Shown: in pieces, positions 24,989 through 33,108 of the stretch | Layout: each line of letters opens with the position of its first letter | Numbering within the stretch: position 1 is the first letter of the stretch | Made by a program: the position numbers and the translations under genes | Notes under the pieces: model-generated | Seen by the model: the letters and a program-made list of their open reading frames with translations, nothing else | Database searches by the model: none | What the model was told of the DNA's origin: nothing | Source: Natronococcus pandeyae | GTDB lineage: Archaea; Halobacteriota; Halobacteria; Halobacteriales; Natrialbaceae | Reading direction: 5' to 3' | Assembly: GCF_008122205.1 (NCBI RefSeq) | Contig: NZ_PHNJ01000003.1 | Span: 124,001-188,000, forward strand | DNA: 64,000 nt

Positions 24989-26761
24989 TCAGTCGCGGTC
25001 CGCAGTCGGTAGCTCGAGGCTCGAGCCGTCCGGAATCGCCCCCTCCGGCTCCGAGAAGTCGAGTCGGCCCGTCGCGGCCAGCGTTCGAAGCGCGTAGAGG
25101 TTCCGGAACGGTGCCAGCCGATCGAGCAGGTCGTCGTCGACGATTCCGTACCACGAAAGCGGATGGTTCCCCGGCTCACTCCAGGCCGACCGCGGCGCGA
25201 GAAACGGCGGCTCCCACTCTCCCGATCGCTCGGTGAACTGCCGAGTCGGCGTGTGGCGAACCAGCGCGAGGTGGCGATCGATCGGCGAGAGCGTTCGATC
25301 CGTCAGCGCCGCCCGCTCGCGGGAGACGTCCGCCGCGCGACGATAGTACTCCACCGCGAGGTCCGCGTGCAGTCCCTTCCCCCGCCGCTGCTCGAGGGGC
25401 ACTCGCTCCCAGGCGCGGACGTAGGCGGGATCCCACAGCGGGAGCCACCAGTCGAGACCCGCGTCCTCGTAGACCCGACAGTCGCCGTTCGTGAACGTCG
25501 CCATTCGGCCGCGCCACTCCCAGCGCTCGTATGCGGCGGCCGCAGTCGCCGGATCGAACACGGCGTCTGGATCGCGGTCGCCGAGCAGCCCTCGCCGGAT
25601 TCGCTCGCGGGCGGCCCGCTCGAACGCTGCGTCGTCCCACTCCCACAGCGCGTAGTGGTGCTCGAGGACGTAGTCGATCAGTGCCTCGAGCGACGGTTCG
25701 ACCCGTTCTCTGTCGTCGATATCGTCGACGTCGTCGTCCGCGTCGACGGCGGGGCCGCAGCCGACGCTCGCGGACGGCGCGCCGTCGTCCCGCTCGCCGG
25801 CGAACTGCGGAAGCCGCTCGCTCGGCGTCGCGACGGTGTGGCCGGGACAGTACAGCGCGTCCGTCGGCAGTCGCCCCTCGGCGACCAGTTGCCGGACGGC
25901 GGGCCACTCCGCGAGAAACGGGAGCGCGTCGCCGCCGAACGCCCGTCGTCTGTACGTCCGTCCCGCCGATCCGTGGTACCACTCGCGCCATCGATCGGCG
26001 TCGTAGTCGCAGAACTCCCACCGAATCCCGAGTCGATCCGCGATCTCCCTGCTCGCCTCGACGTCCGGATGACCGGAGCGACCGAACGTGAAGCCGATCA
26101 CTTCGCGCCCGCGCTCGACGAGCGCCGACGCGAGCAGCCGGGAGTCGTAGCCGCCCGAGAGCGGGACGACGATGGGGCGGTCACCGGCGACGCACTCGAG
26201 TCGGTCGAGCGCCGTCTCGAGAGCCGACCCGAGGTGCGCTTGCGGCTGCTCCGGAACCGAGCCCCACCTGTCGGCTGCCCCCGCGGGCCAGTAGTCTCGG
26301 TACGTACTACGGCTGGCTCCGTCGGCGTCGATCCGGACGACCTCGCCGGGCTGGGTCGACCGGATTCCGGACCAGATCGTCTCGGCTCCCGTCACGTACC
26401 GCGTGAGGAGGAACTCGCTCTCGGTGACCGGGTCGCGCTCCGCCTCGAGCGCGTCGCGAACGATCCGTCCGCGATCGGAGACGATCGTTCCCCCGGGATC
26501 GTAGTACAGCGGAATCGAGCGAGCGCCGTCGGCGACGAGGGACGTCCCGTCCGAGTCGTGGACGACGGCGGCGAAGAAGCCCTCGAGCGTCGCCGCGACG
26601 GACGCGACGGCGTCGAGGATCGCCCCGTCGGCGGCTCGAGCGTCGGCGAATCGGGAGGCGAGCGCACTCTCCTCGAGCAGCAGTTCGCCGTCGAACGCGC
26701 GGCCGCGAACCGCGACACCGTTCGCTCGCGTCCAGCCGTCGGCCCGGAGCGCCGTCTGCAT
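24989..26761 (-). CDS. Asparagine-synthetase-like protein lacking Cys2
   Basis: This 590-residue protein's N-terminal half (residues 50-150) resembles the Ntn glutamine amidotransferase fold (GFFAAVVHDSDGTSLVADGA, RSIPLYYDPGG). It begins MQTALRADG, so the nucleophile Cys2 of active glutaminase domains is absent. The C-terminal half is an asparagine-synthetase ATP-pyrophosphatase domain with PLSGGYDSR (SGGxDS at 202-207). It therefore probably activates a carboxylate with ATP and uses ammonia or another amine. An Asp-rich insertion (DADDDVDDIDDRERV) is typical halophilic surface. Substrate unknown. Confidence 0.85.
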   Translation of the reverse strand: MQTALRADGWTRANGVAVRGRAFDGELLLEESALASRFADARAADGAILDAVASVAATLEGFFAAVVHDSDGTSLVADGARSIPLYYDPGGTIVSDRGRIVRDALEAERDPVTESEFLLTRYVTGAETIWSGIRSTQPGEVVRIDADGASRSTYRDYWPAGAADRWGSVPEQPQAHLGSALETALDRLECVAGDRPIVVPLSGGYDSRLLASALVERGREVIGFTFGRSGHPDVEASREIADRLGIRWEFCDYDADRWREWYHGSAGRTYRRRAFGGDALPFLAEWPAVRQLVAEGRLPTDALYCPGHTVATPSERLPQFAGERDDGAPSASVGCGPAVDADDDVDDIDDRERVEPSLEALIDYVLEHHYALWEWDDAAFERAARERIRRGLLGDRDPDAVFDPATAAAAYERWEWRGRMATFTNGDCRVYEDAGLDWWLPLWDPAYVRAWERVPLEQRRGKGLHADLAVEYYRRAADVSRERAALTDRTLSPIDRHLALVRHTPTRQFTERSGEWEPPFLAPRSAWSEPGNHPLSWYGIVDDDLLDRLAPFRNLYALRTLAATGRLDFSEPEGAIPDGSSLELPTADRD

Positions 26762-26899
26762 AGTCGTGCTTTCGGCGAGGGGTATATAGGCTCGGCGCTG
26801 GCGTCGCCCTCGCCGATCGATTCGTCGTCGAAGGACCGATCCAGATCGGAACAACGCTGATTAGTCCGCTCCCGGAAGCGACAATGTGGGGTGAAGACG

Positions 26900-27226
26900 A
26901 TGACCGGACCGATCGGCCACTTCGAACCCGTCGGCGGCCAGTTCGGGGTCGATACGACCGTCGCGATTGCCATCGTCGTAGCCGTCGCCCTGGTCGCGAC
27001 GACGCTGTTCTTCCTGTACCTCGCGTTCGCGGTCCCCACGCCGGAGCCGGCGACCACGCCGACAGTGCACAAATCCGCCGGCGGCGAAGCGGAGTCCGCG
27101 GACGCTGGGCCCGACGCACCGGAAGACGCCGCAGCAAACGGGCCGGACGACTCCGACTCGAGCGCGACGACGGATTCGGGAACGAGGGCGTCGAACAGCG
27201 GCACCGACGCATCGGAAAACGAGTGA
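26900..27226 (+). CDS. Single-pass membrane protein with acidic tail
   Basis: This 108-residue protein has one hydrophobic helix (about residues 19-45, TVAIAIVVAVALVATTLFFL), then a disordered tail rich in Ala, Ser, Asp and Glu. The ATG at 26900 is preferred over a GTG at 26891. It is divergent from the asparagine-synthetase-like gene. No family is recognised. Confidence 0.6.
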   Translation: MTGPIGHFEPVGGQFGVDTTVAIAIVVAVALVATTLFFLYLAFAVPTPEPATTPTVHKSAGGEAESADAGPDAPEDAAANGPDDSDSSATTDSGTRASNSGTDASENE

Positions 27227-27292
27227 CGAGGCGTTCAGCGGGACTACCGCGGTTTTTGAGGAGGGGAACGCGAGGGACGGACGCTCGAGAAG

Positions 27293-27829
27293 CTACTTCT
27301 GGTCGCCGGGAGCGCCGGGAGCGTTCTGTTGCTCGACCTCGGCCGCCCAGTGGTGCATCGACTCGTCGTAGGACGTCCCGAGGGCGATCAGGAAGCCGAC
27401 GATGGCGGTCACGAGTGCGACGCTCCCGACAGCGACGACGGCGATCGAGAACAGCGGCCCCGCCAGGACCTGGGCCGACGTCAGCAGCGACACTGCGGTT
27501 ACGGCGGCGATCAGGGTGAACAGGCGAGCCAGCCGACCGGTGTCGAGTCCGTCGGCGGACTTCGACTTCGTATCGGTGAGGTCGACGACTTCGCTCAGGA
27601 TGCCGTTGTACTCGCTGTCGGTCGTCCCGTGCCCCAGGGAGTGAATCGACTGCGCGACCCACACCCCGGCGGTGAAGTTGAGGAGTGCGACGAACGAGAC
27701 CAGTCCCAGTTCGCCCTCGACGAACAGTCCCGCGACGATTGCACCGCTGAACGAGAGCGCCATGATCGCGTGGGTGACGAGTGACCGCTTGCCGAAGTCT
27801 TCGAGTCGACCGATGTGTCCAAGATTCAT
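27293..27829 (-). CDS. Four-helix membrane protein, unknown
   Basis: This 178-residue protein has four predicted membrane helices in two pairs (about residues 20-65 and 103-150). They are separated by an Asp/Ser-rich loop (DSEYNGILSEVVDLTDTKSKS). The C-terminus ends NAPGAPGDQK. The conserved-looking N-terminus MNLGHIGRLEDFGKRS supports the ATG at 27829. I do not recognise a function. Its neighbours are divergent or convergent, so it is monocistronic. Confidence 0.75.
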   Translation of the reverse strand: MNLGHIGRLEDFGKRSLVTHAIMALSFSGAIVAGLFVEGELGLVSFVALLNFTAGVWVAQSIHSLGHGTTDSEYNGILSEVVDLTDTKSKSADGLDTGRLARLFTLIAAVTAVSLLTSAQVLAGPLFSIAVVAVGSVALVTAIVGFLIALGTSYDESMHHWAAEVEQQNAPGAPGDQK

Positions 27830-27983
27830 ACCACCAATAGGACCGTAGCGGTAATACAGAGCAGCCCTAACTATGGCAATCGTTCGTGTTAGTAGAAGTT
27901 CCCCGCGATCCGAACGACCCTTCGCAGGCGAGATTGCAGTTGCCGGGACAGCTGGTTCCCGACTGCGGATAGTGGTCCACAGT

Positions 27984-28247
27984 ATGGCTGAACTCGGGAG
28001 GGCAACGATCGTCTACGAGACCGCGACCGGCGAGGTCGAAAGAGCGACCGTCGACAACGACCATATCGCTTACTTCCAGGACCACTGGCTGTTCGAGTAC
28101 GGGACGGACGACGACGGGAACGACATCGTCCGACGAGTCCCGAGCGAACGGGTCTACCACGTCGAACGCTCCGTCGAGAAACTCGAGGAGACGTTCGACT
28201 CGACAGTCGACAAGGCGAGGGACAAACTCGAGGACATTACCGAGTGA
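27984..28247 (+). CDS. Small acidic haloarchaeal protein
   Basis: This 87-residue protein (MAELGRATIVYETATGEVERATV) has N-terminal strands and a C-terminal amphipathic helix (VEKLEETFDSTVDKARDKLEDITE). The ATG at 27984 lacks the basic, non-conserved extension of the longer frame. No known family recognised; the helix suggests oligomerisation. Confidence 0.72.
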   Translation: MAELGRATIVYETATGEVERATVDNDHIAYFQDHWLFEYGTDDDGNDIVRRVPSERVYHVERSVEKLEETFDSTVDKARDKLEDITE

Positions 28248-28331
28248 CGCGCCCAGTCGCGCCCAGTTTCGAGTAACAGCAGCGGCGGCACCGTTTCGTG
28301 CTGATTCGAGAACCGGCGAGTGACGACTGGC

Positions 28332-28622
28332 CTACTCCTCCTCGTCGGTCGCCTGTTCGACCCGCTGGGCGTGCTTCTCGAGATCCGCCGCGATCGACCG
28401 CGCCTCGTCGGGCGCGAGTCGGATCTCCTCCATGTGTGCGGGGAGGTGGTCCTCGGTCATGTTGTCGAGTTCGAACTGGAGTCGGACGTAGTCCGGCTCT
28501 TCTCTGTCCGCCGTCGCGTTGACGACGGCGAGCGATTCCGTCTCGAAGTCGTGTCCTTTCGCGACGGCATCGGCGAGATCGAGCGTCGTGTACGCGTTGA
28601 CTTTCATCAAACGGTCTGCCAT
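28332..28622 (-). CDS. DUF6360 family protein
   Basis: This 96-residue protein (MADRLMKVNAYTTLDLADAVAKGHDFET) is a compact alpha/beta domain with an acidic tail. It matches the haloarchaeal DUF6360 family as I recall it. No catalytic motif is visible. It lies between convergent and divergent neighbours and is probably monocistronic. Confidence 0.75.
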   Translation of the reverse strand: MADRLMKVNAYTTLDLADAVAKGHDFETESLAVVNATADREEPDYVRLQFELDNMTEDHLPAHMEEIRLAPDEARSIAADLEKHAQRVEQATDEEE

Positions 28623-28750
28623 CTGTCTGTCTCAACGGAGCGCTCGGACGTACTTAGGCGGCCCGGCAGCGACAACGGAGACGAAGCACAGCCGAAAAAC
28701 AGCGGCCGTACCGAAAGCGCGTCGCTACGGGTCCGGCGATCGGTTGCCCG

Positions 28751-30529
28751 TCAGTCGTCGGATGGGATCGGCGTGCCGTCGGCCTTCGCGGGCGCGGGAC
28801 TCGAGTCGAGGTCGTCGTCCTCGGCGTAGGGGTACCACGTCCGCTTCGTGTTGTGCATGAAGGGATCGTCGTAGTCCGTCTCCTCGGGCTCGATCAGGTC
28901 GGCGAGTTCCTCGTCGTCGCGGTCGGCGACGAACTCGCGGAAGCTCTGGGCCTCGCTATCGCGGGCCTCGTCGAAGTTCTCGAGCAGGTTCGCGATCGCT
29001 CCCGGCACCTCGTCGGCCGGGATCCGCTCTGCGATCCAGGAGGCGAACTGCGGCTCCTCGCCGAGACCGCCGCCGAGGCCGATGTCGAGCGCCTCGACCG
29101 GCTCGCCGTCCTTGCGCGTCTTCATCCCGCGCAGGGAGACGTCGGCGATCTGGGGCTGAGCGCACGACGCCGTACAGCCCGAGAGGTGGATGTGGAAGTT
29201 CTCGACGCCCTCGGGGAGTTCGACGTTCTCCTTGAGCCAGCGCGCGTACCGGACCTGGCGGTTCTTCGTCTCGACGATCGAGAGCGAACAGAACTCCGTG
29301 CCCGTACAGGCGATCGAGCCGCGCTGGAACGGGTGGGGATCGGGGCTGTACTTCTCGAGCACCGGCACCTCGCGCAGGTCGTCGACGCTCTCCTCGTCGA
29401 CGTCGGTGAAGATGATGTTCTGGCGCTGGGTCAGTCGGACCTCGCCCGAGCCGTACTCGTCGGCCGCGTCGGCGAGCTCGTAGCCCTCGTCGACGCCGAT
29501 TCGGCCGACCAGAACGTTCAGTCCGACGTAGTAGTTGCCGTCGACCTGCTCGTGGACGCCGACGTGGTCGTGTTTGCCGTCGGCCTCGCCCGCGTTGTAC
29601 GAGTACGATTCGCGGAGGTCGTCGCCCGCGGTCTCGAGTTCGAAGTCGACGTACTCCTCCTGGAGCGTTTCACGAAGCTTCTCCGGCCCCCACTCGTCGA
29701 CGAGGAACTTGATGCGGGCGTTGTACCGGTTCTCGCGGTCGCCGTTGTCGCGGAACAGCGCCGAGATGCCGCCGGCGACGTCGACCGCCTGTTCCGGCGT
29801 GGCGAAGACGTCGATGTTGCGGGCGAAGCGCGGTTCGTTGCGCGAGAGACCGCCGCCGACGCGGACGTTGTAGCCCGTGACGGTCTCGCCGTCGATCTCC
29901 TTCTCGGCGGGCTCGAAGGCGAGGTCGTTGATGTCGCCCTGGCCACACCCTTCGTCACAGCCGGTCACCGACACCTTCCACTTCCGGGGCAAGTTCGAGT
30001 GCGCCTCGTTCTCCTTGAACGTGTCGTGCAGTTCGGTCGCGAGCGCGTCGGCGTCGACGTGCTCGTGTTTGTCCTTGCCGGCGACCGGACAGCCGACGAT
30101 GTTTCGCCAGGAGTCACCGCAGGCCTGGACCGTCGAGAGACCGACCTCCTCGAGTCGGTCGAAGATCTCCGGGACGTCCTCGAGGCGGATCCAGTGAAGC
30201 TGGATCGCCTGTCGGGTCGTCACGTCGATCCAGCCGTTCCCGAACTCGGGGTTCTCGGCCGGGCCGCGGGAGAAGTCGTCCGCGATCTCGACGATCTGGC
30301 GGAACTGTCCCGGCTCGAGCACGCCGCCCGGCGGGCCGATTCGCATCATGAAGTACGACTCCTGGCCGGCTCGCTGGTGGTACAGTCCGTACCACTTGAA
30401 GCGCTCGAACCAGGCGTCGTGTTCGTCGTCGGGGATCGCGTCCCAGCCTTCTTCGGCGAATCGCTCGATCTCCGCGCGAATATCGGTACCGTAGAGTTCG
30501 TCCTTCCACTGCTCGACGTCACTCGCCAT
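28751..30529 (-). CDS. nirA: Ferredoxin-dependent nitrite reductase
   Basis: This 592-residue assimilatory nitrite/sulfite reductase has two ferrodoxin-like half-domains and two sirohaem domains. The 4Fe-4S/sirohaem ligands are CTGTEFC (about 408-414) and CTASC (about 452-456). The first-half signatures TRQAIQLHWIRLEDV and GCDEGCGQGDINDLAF support the nitrite reductase (NirA) side of the family. It reduces nitrite to ammonium with six electrons from ferredoxin. No nitrate reductase gene is in this window. The C-terminus carries an acidic Pro/Ala tail. Confidence 0.93.
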   Translation of the reverse strand: MASDVEQWKDELYGTDIRAEIERFAEEGWDAIPDDEHDAWFERFKWYGLYHQRAGQESYFMMRIGPPGGVLEPGQFRQIVEIADDFSRGPAENPEFGNGWIDVTTRQAIQLHWIRLEDVPEIFDRLEEVGLSTVQACGDSWRNIVGCPVAGKDKHEHVDADALATELHDTFKENEAHSNLPRKWKVSVTGCDEGCGQGDINDLAFEPAEKEIDGETVTGYNVRVGGGLSRNEPRFARNIDVFATPEQAVDVAGGISALFRDNGDRENRYNARIKFLVDEWGPEKLRETLQEEYVDFELETAGDDLRESYSYNAGEADGKHDHVGVHEQVDGNYYVGLNVLVGRIGVDEGYELADAADEYGSGEVRLTQRQNIIFTDVDEESVDDLREVPVLEKYSPDPHPFQRGSIACTGTEFCSLSIVETKNRQVRYARWLKENVELPEGVENFHIHLSGCTASCAQPQIADVSLRGMKTRKDGEPVEALDIGLGGGLGEEPQFASWIAERIPADEVPGAIANLLENFDEARDSEAQSFREFVADRDDEELADLIEPEETDYDDPFMHNTKRTWYPYAEDDDLDSSPAPAKADGTPIPSDD

Positions 30530-30625
30530 TGATACCCTTCGTATGAACCCGCCGCATAAGCCCCTCTTTCTGGCGTCAGTTCTCCCCGGCTCTCGCGTAT
30601 CTCGGCTACACTTGCCGCTACCAGT

Positions 30626-30949
30626 TCAGTCGGTTTCGGCGCCGGGCTCTACGATCGACTGGACACCCTCGGGGCTGTACGGTTTGAATTCGCCGTCGAC
30701 GACGCGGCCGACGGGTAATCGCTCGATCGAGTCCTGCGTACCGCACTCGAGACACCGTCCGACCGTGTCCGCGACGACGACCGATCCGCTGACGTCGACG
30801 CCGAAGAATCCTTCCAGGAGGACGTACGCCGGTTCGCACTCGCAAAACGAGCCGTGAGAGAGGGTCCAGACGTCGCTTACGCTCACCTGTCGGCTGTCGT
30901 TGACGCTGATCCACGCGCCGTCGTCGAGCGTTCGCACTGCAATCGTCAT
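30626..30949 (-). CDS. Small protein with CxC...CxxC zinc-like motif
   Basis: This 107-residue protein (MTIAVRTLDDGAWISVNDSRQ) has paired cysteines in SFCECEP and RCLECGTQD, probably one zinc site. The ATG at 30949 begins a beta-rich domain; the upstream open frame is Arg/Pro-rich and rejected. It lies 96 bp upstream of nirA on the same strand and could be cotranscribed, but no known nitrate-assimilation role can be assigned. Confidence 0.68.
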   Translation of the reverse strand: MTIAVRTLDDGAWISVNDSRQVSVSDVWTLSHGSFCECEPAYVLLEGFFGVDVSGSVVVADTVGRCLECGTQDSIERLPVGRVVDGEFKPYSPEGVQSIVEPGAETD

Positions 30950-31236
30950 ACGACCGCTTGGTCGGCGACGGGTCTCTGTCCGTTGACCCGGGCAATGCTT
31001 ACCGGTGAGCGGACGGCGATTTACGCGGAAATCGCGCGTGGGCGCCGGGAAGATACCGAGAGCTTCAACCGAGATAGCTGCCATTCTTTCCGGTACAGAG
31101 GAGTGTCGATAACCGGAACCGTTTCCGTCACTCCTCACTGTCGAACCTGCGGCCGCGAATCGGGCCGCGACGAGCGACTCGGCTCCGCAGTTCGCGAATA
31201 ACAGCACCTTTTAGCGGCCCTCCCGGACTGACAGGT

Positions 31237-32304
31237 ATGCAGATCAAAGACCGGGAACGGATCGAGGGGGGCCGCGAGCGCCTCACCGTCGTCCCCGAGA
31301 GCGTGGACGACCTCTGGCACCTCCAGTACGTTCTCGAGCCCGGCGACCGCGTCGCGGGTGACACGACCCGGCGGATCCAGCGCAACGACGACCAGATGCG
31401 CGACACGGGCGGCGAGCGCGAACCGATGTGGGTCGCCATCGCCGTCGACGATATCGAGTTCCACAAGTTCGCCAACCGATTGCGCGTCGGCGGCGAGATT
31501 GTCGCCTGCTCGCGGGAGGACCAGCTCGGCTTTCACCACACTCTGAACGTCGAGGAACGCGAGGAGCTGTCGATCGAGAAGCGGTTCAAGCCCGACCAGG
31601 AGGCCCGCCTCGAGGAAGCCGAGGAGGCCACCGAGAACCCGGACGTCGCCATCGCAACCGTCGAGGAGGGCCAGGCGCACGTCCACACCGTCGCCCAGTA
31701 CGGCACCGAGGAGCGGGCGACGATCACCGGTCCGACGGGCAAAGGCGAGTACGCCCGCGAGCGATCGGAGCTCTTCGCCGAACTCGCCACGGTACTCAAA
31801 CGACAGGACGCCGACGCGATCATCCTTGCGGGGCCCGGCTTCACGAAGCAGGACGCCTACAAGTACATCGAGCAGAACGAACCCGAGGTCGCGGAGCTGA
31901 TTACGATGGTCGATACGGCCAGCGTCGGCGACCGCGGCGTTCACGAGGTACTCAAGCGCGGTGCCGTCGCCGACGTCCAGCAGGAGACTCGCATCGAGAG
32001 CGAGGCCGAGTACATCGACGACCTCACCCAGCGCATCGCACAGGGGGCGAAGGCCGCCTACGGTCCCGAAGAGGTGCAGAAGGCCGCCGAGTACGGCGCG
32101 ATCGAACGACTGCTGATACTCGACGACCGACTCCGGAAGGAGCGCGGTCCCGACGGGGAGTGGGCTATCGACGTCGACGAGATCGTCCGCACGACCGAAC
32201 AGAAAGGCGGCGAGGTGACGGTCTTCTCGAGCGAGTTCCCCCCGGGCCAGCAGCTGTCGAACCTGGGCGGGATCGCGGCGCTGTTGCGGTATCGACTCGA
32301 GTGA
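31237..32304 (+). CDS. pelA: mRNA surveillance protein pelota
   Basis: This 355-residue protein is full length for archaeal pelota (aPelota). It has the N-terminal Sm-like domain ([22 protein letters not shown]), a middle eRF1-like domain ([18 protein letters not shown]) and a C-terminal domain ([34 protein letters not shown]). The GGQ motif of termination factor aRF1 is absent, as expected. With an aEF1A-type GTPase and ABCE1 it splits ribosomes stalled on mRNA. CCTTTTAG about 25-30 bp upstream is a plausible TATA element. Confidence 0.96.
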   Translation: MQIKDRERIEGGRERLTVVPESVDDLWHLQYVLEPGDRVAGDTTRRIQRNDDQMRDTGGEREPMWVAIAVDDIEFHKFANRLRVGGEIVACSREDQLGFHHTLNVEEREELSIEKRFKPDQEARLEEAEEATENPDVAIATVEEGQAHVHTVAQYGTEERATITGPTGKGEYARERSELFAELATVLKRQDADAIILAGPGFTKQDAYKYIEQNEPEVAELITMVDTASVGDRGVHEVLKRGAVADVQQETRIESEAEYIDDLTQRIAQGAKAAYGPEEVQKAAEYGAIERLLILDDRLRKERGPDGEWAIDVDEIVRTTEQKGGEVTVFSSEFPPGQQLSNLGGIAALLRYRLE

Positions 32305-32346
32305 GTCGGCTGCTCCTATCCGGGAAGCGCCGGCGACGTGATTCGA

Positions 32347-33108
32347 TCAGTTCGATTTCTCGAGCGTTTCGTCGCTCGCTTCGATAAGCTGGATCAATAC
32401 CGAGGCGAACAGCGAGTTCGAACTCCAGATCGCGGTCTCGCTCCCGTCGTTGTCGACGACGCTCAACAGCAAGCTGTCGTCGTCGACGATGGCGATCCGC
32501 CCCGATCGCTGGTCGCTCTCGCGGTGGGCCGGCGGCGTGTCGACCGTCACGCCGTCGAGCGCCCCGAGACGGTCGCGAACCGCGTCGCTACTACTGACGA
32601 CGACGACCTCGACGCCGGCGGCGGCGCGCTTCTCGAGGGTCTGTTCGATCTGGGGCGTGACGAGTTCCGGAAGTCGTGCTCCGAACAGCAGTCGCCGATC
32701 CGCTGCAGAGAGGATGTCGGCGATGCGGTCGTCGACGCGGCTGCGTCCGCGAACCGTCCAGATGTCCTCCTGGGTTTCTTCGCCGTTCGGCTCCTGTTTG
32801 ACGGTCGAAACGTAGTCGAACGCGCGTTCCTGCTCGCGCTCGAACCGCTCCTCGAGCGTCGTCCGGGCTTCTTCGACGCTCACCGGCCGGTAGCGGATGG
32901 GACTGGACTGCTGGACCTCGAGCAGTCCGCGCTCCTCCAGGCTCTCGGCGACGCTGTACACCTGCGATCGGGGGACGTCCACCACGCGGGCGACGTCCCG
33001 CGCAGTCCCCGAGCCGATTTGGTGGAGGCCGATGAACACCTTCGCCTCGTAGCTGGTGAGCCCCAGTCGTTCGAACGCCTCGAGAGCCTCGGACTCGTTC
33101 GGCGTCAT
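32347..33108 (-). CDS. TrmB family transcriptional regulator
   Basis: This 253-residue protein has an N-terminal winged helix (about 8-75; LTSYEAKVFIGLHQIGSGTARDVARVVDVPRSQVYSVAESL is the TrmB-type HTH). A coiled linker (TTLEERFEREQERAFDYV) and a C-terminal phospholipase-D-like regulatory domain follow. Its ATG overlaps the RND exporter stop by 4 nt (ATGA), so they form one operon. TrmB proteins usually bind sugars, but many haloarchaeal relatives control transport genes. It is the likely reader of the inverted sites at 36345-36425. Confidence 0.9.
   Translation of the reverse strand: MTPNESEALEAFERLGLTSYEAKVFIGLHQIGSGTARDVARVVDVPRSQVYSVAESLEERGLLEVQQSSPIRYRPVSVEEARTTLEERFEREQERAFDYVSTVKQEPNGEETQEDIWTVRGRSRVDDRIADILSAADRRLLFGARLPELVTPQIEQTLEKRAAAGVEVVVVSSSDAVRDRLGALDGVTVDTPPAHRESDQRSGRIAIVDDDSLLLSVVDNDGSETAIWSSNSLFASVLIQLIEASDETLEKSN

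Noticed and set aside
28853-30532. 559-residue open frame antisense to nirA
   Set aside because: Same artefact; the nitrite reductase motifs are on the minus strand.
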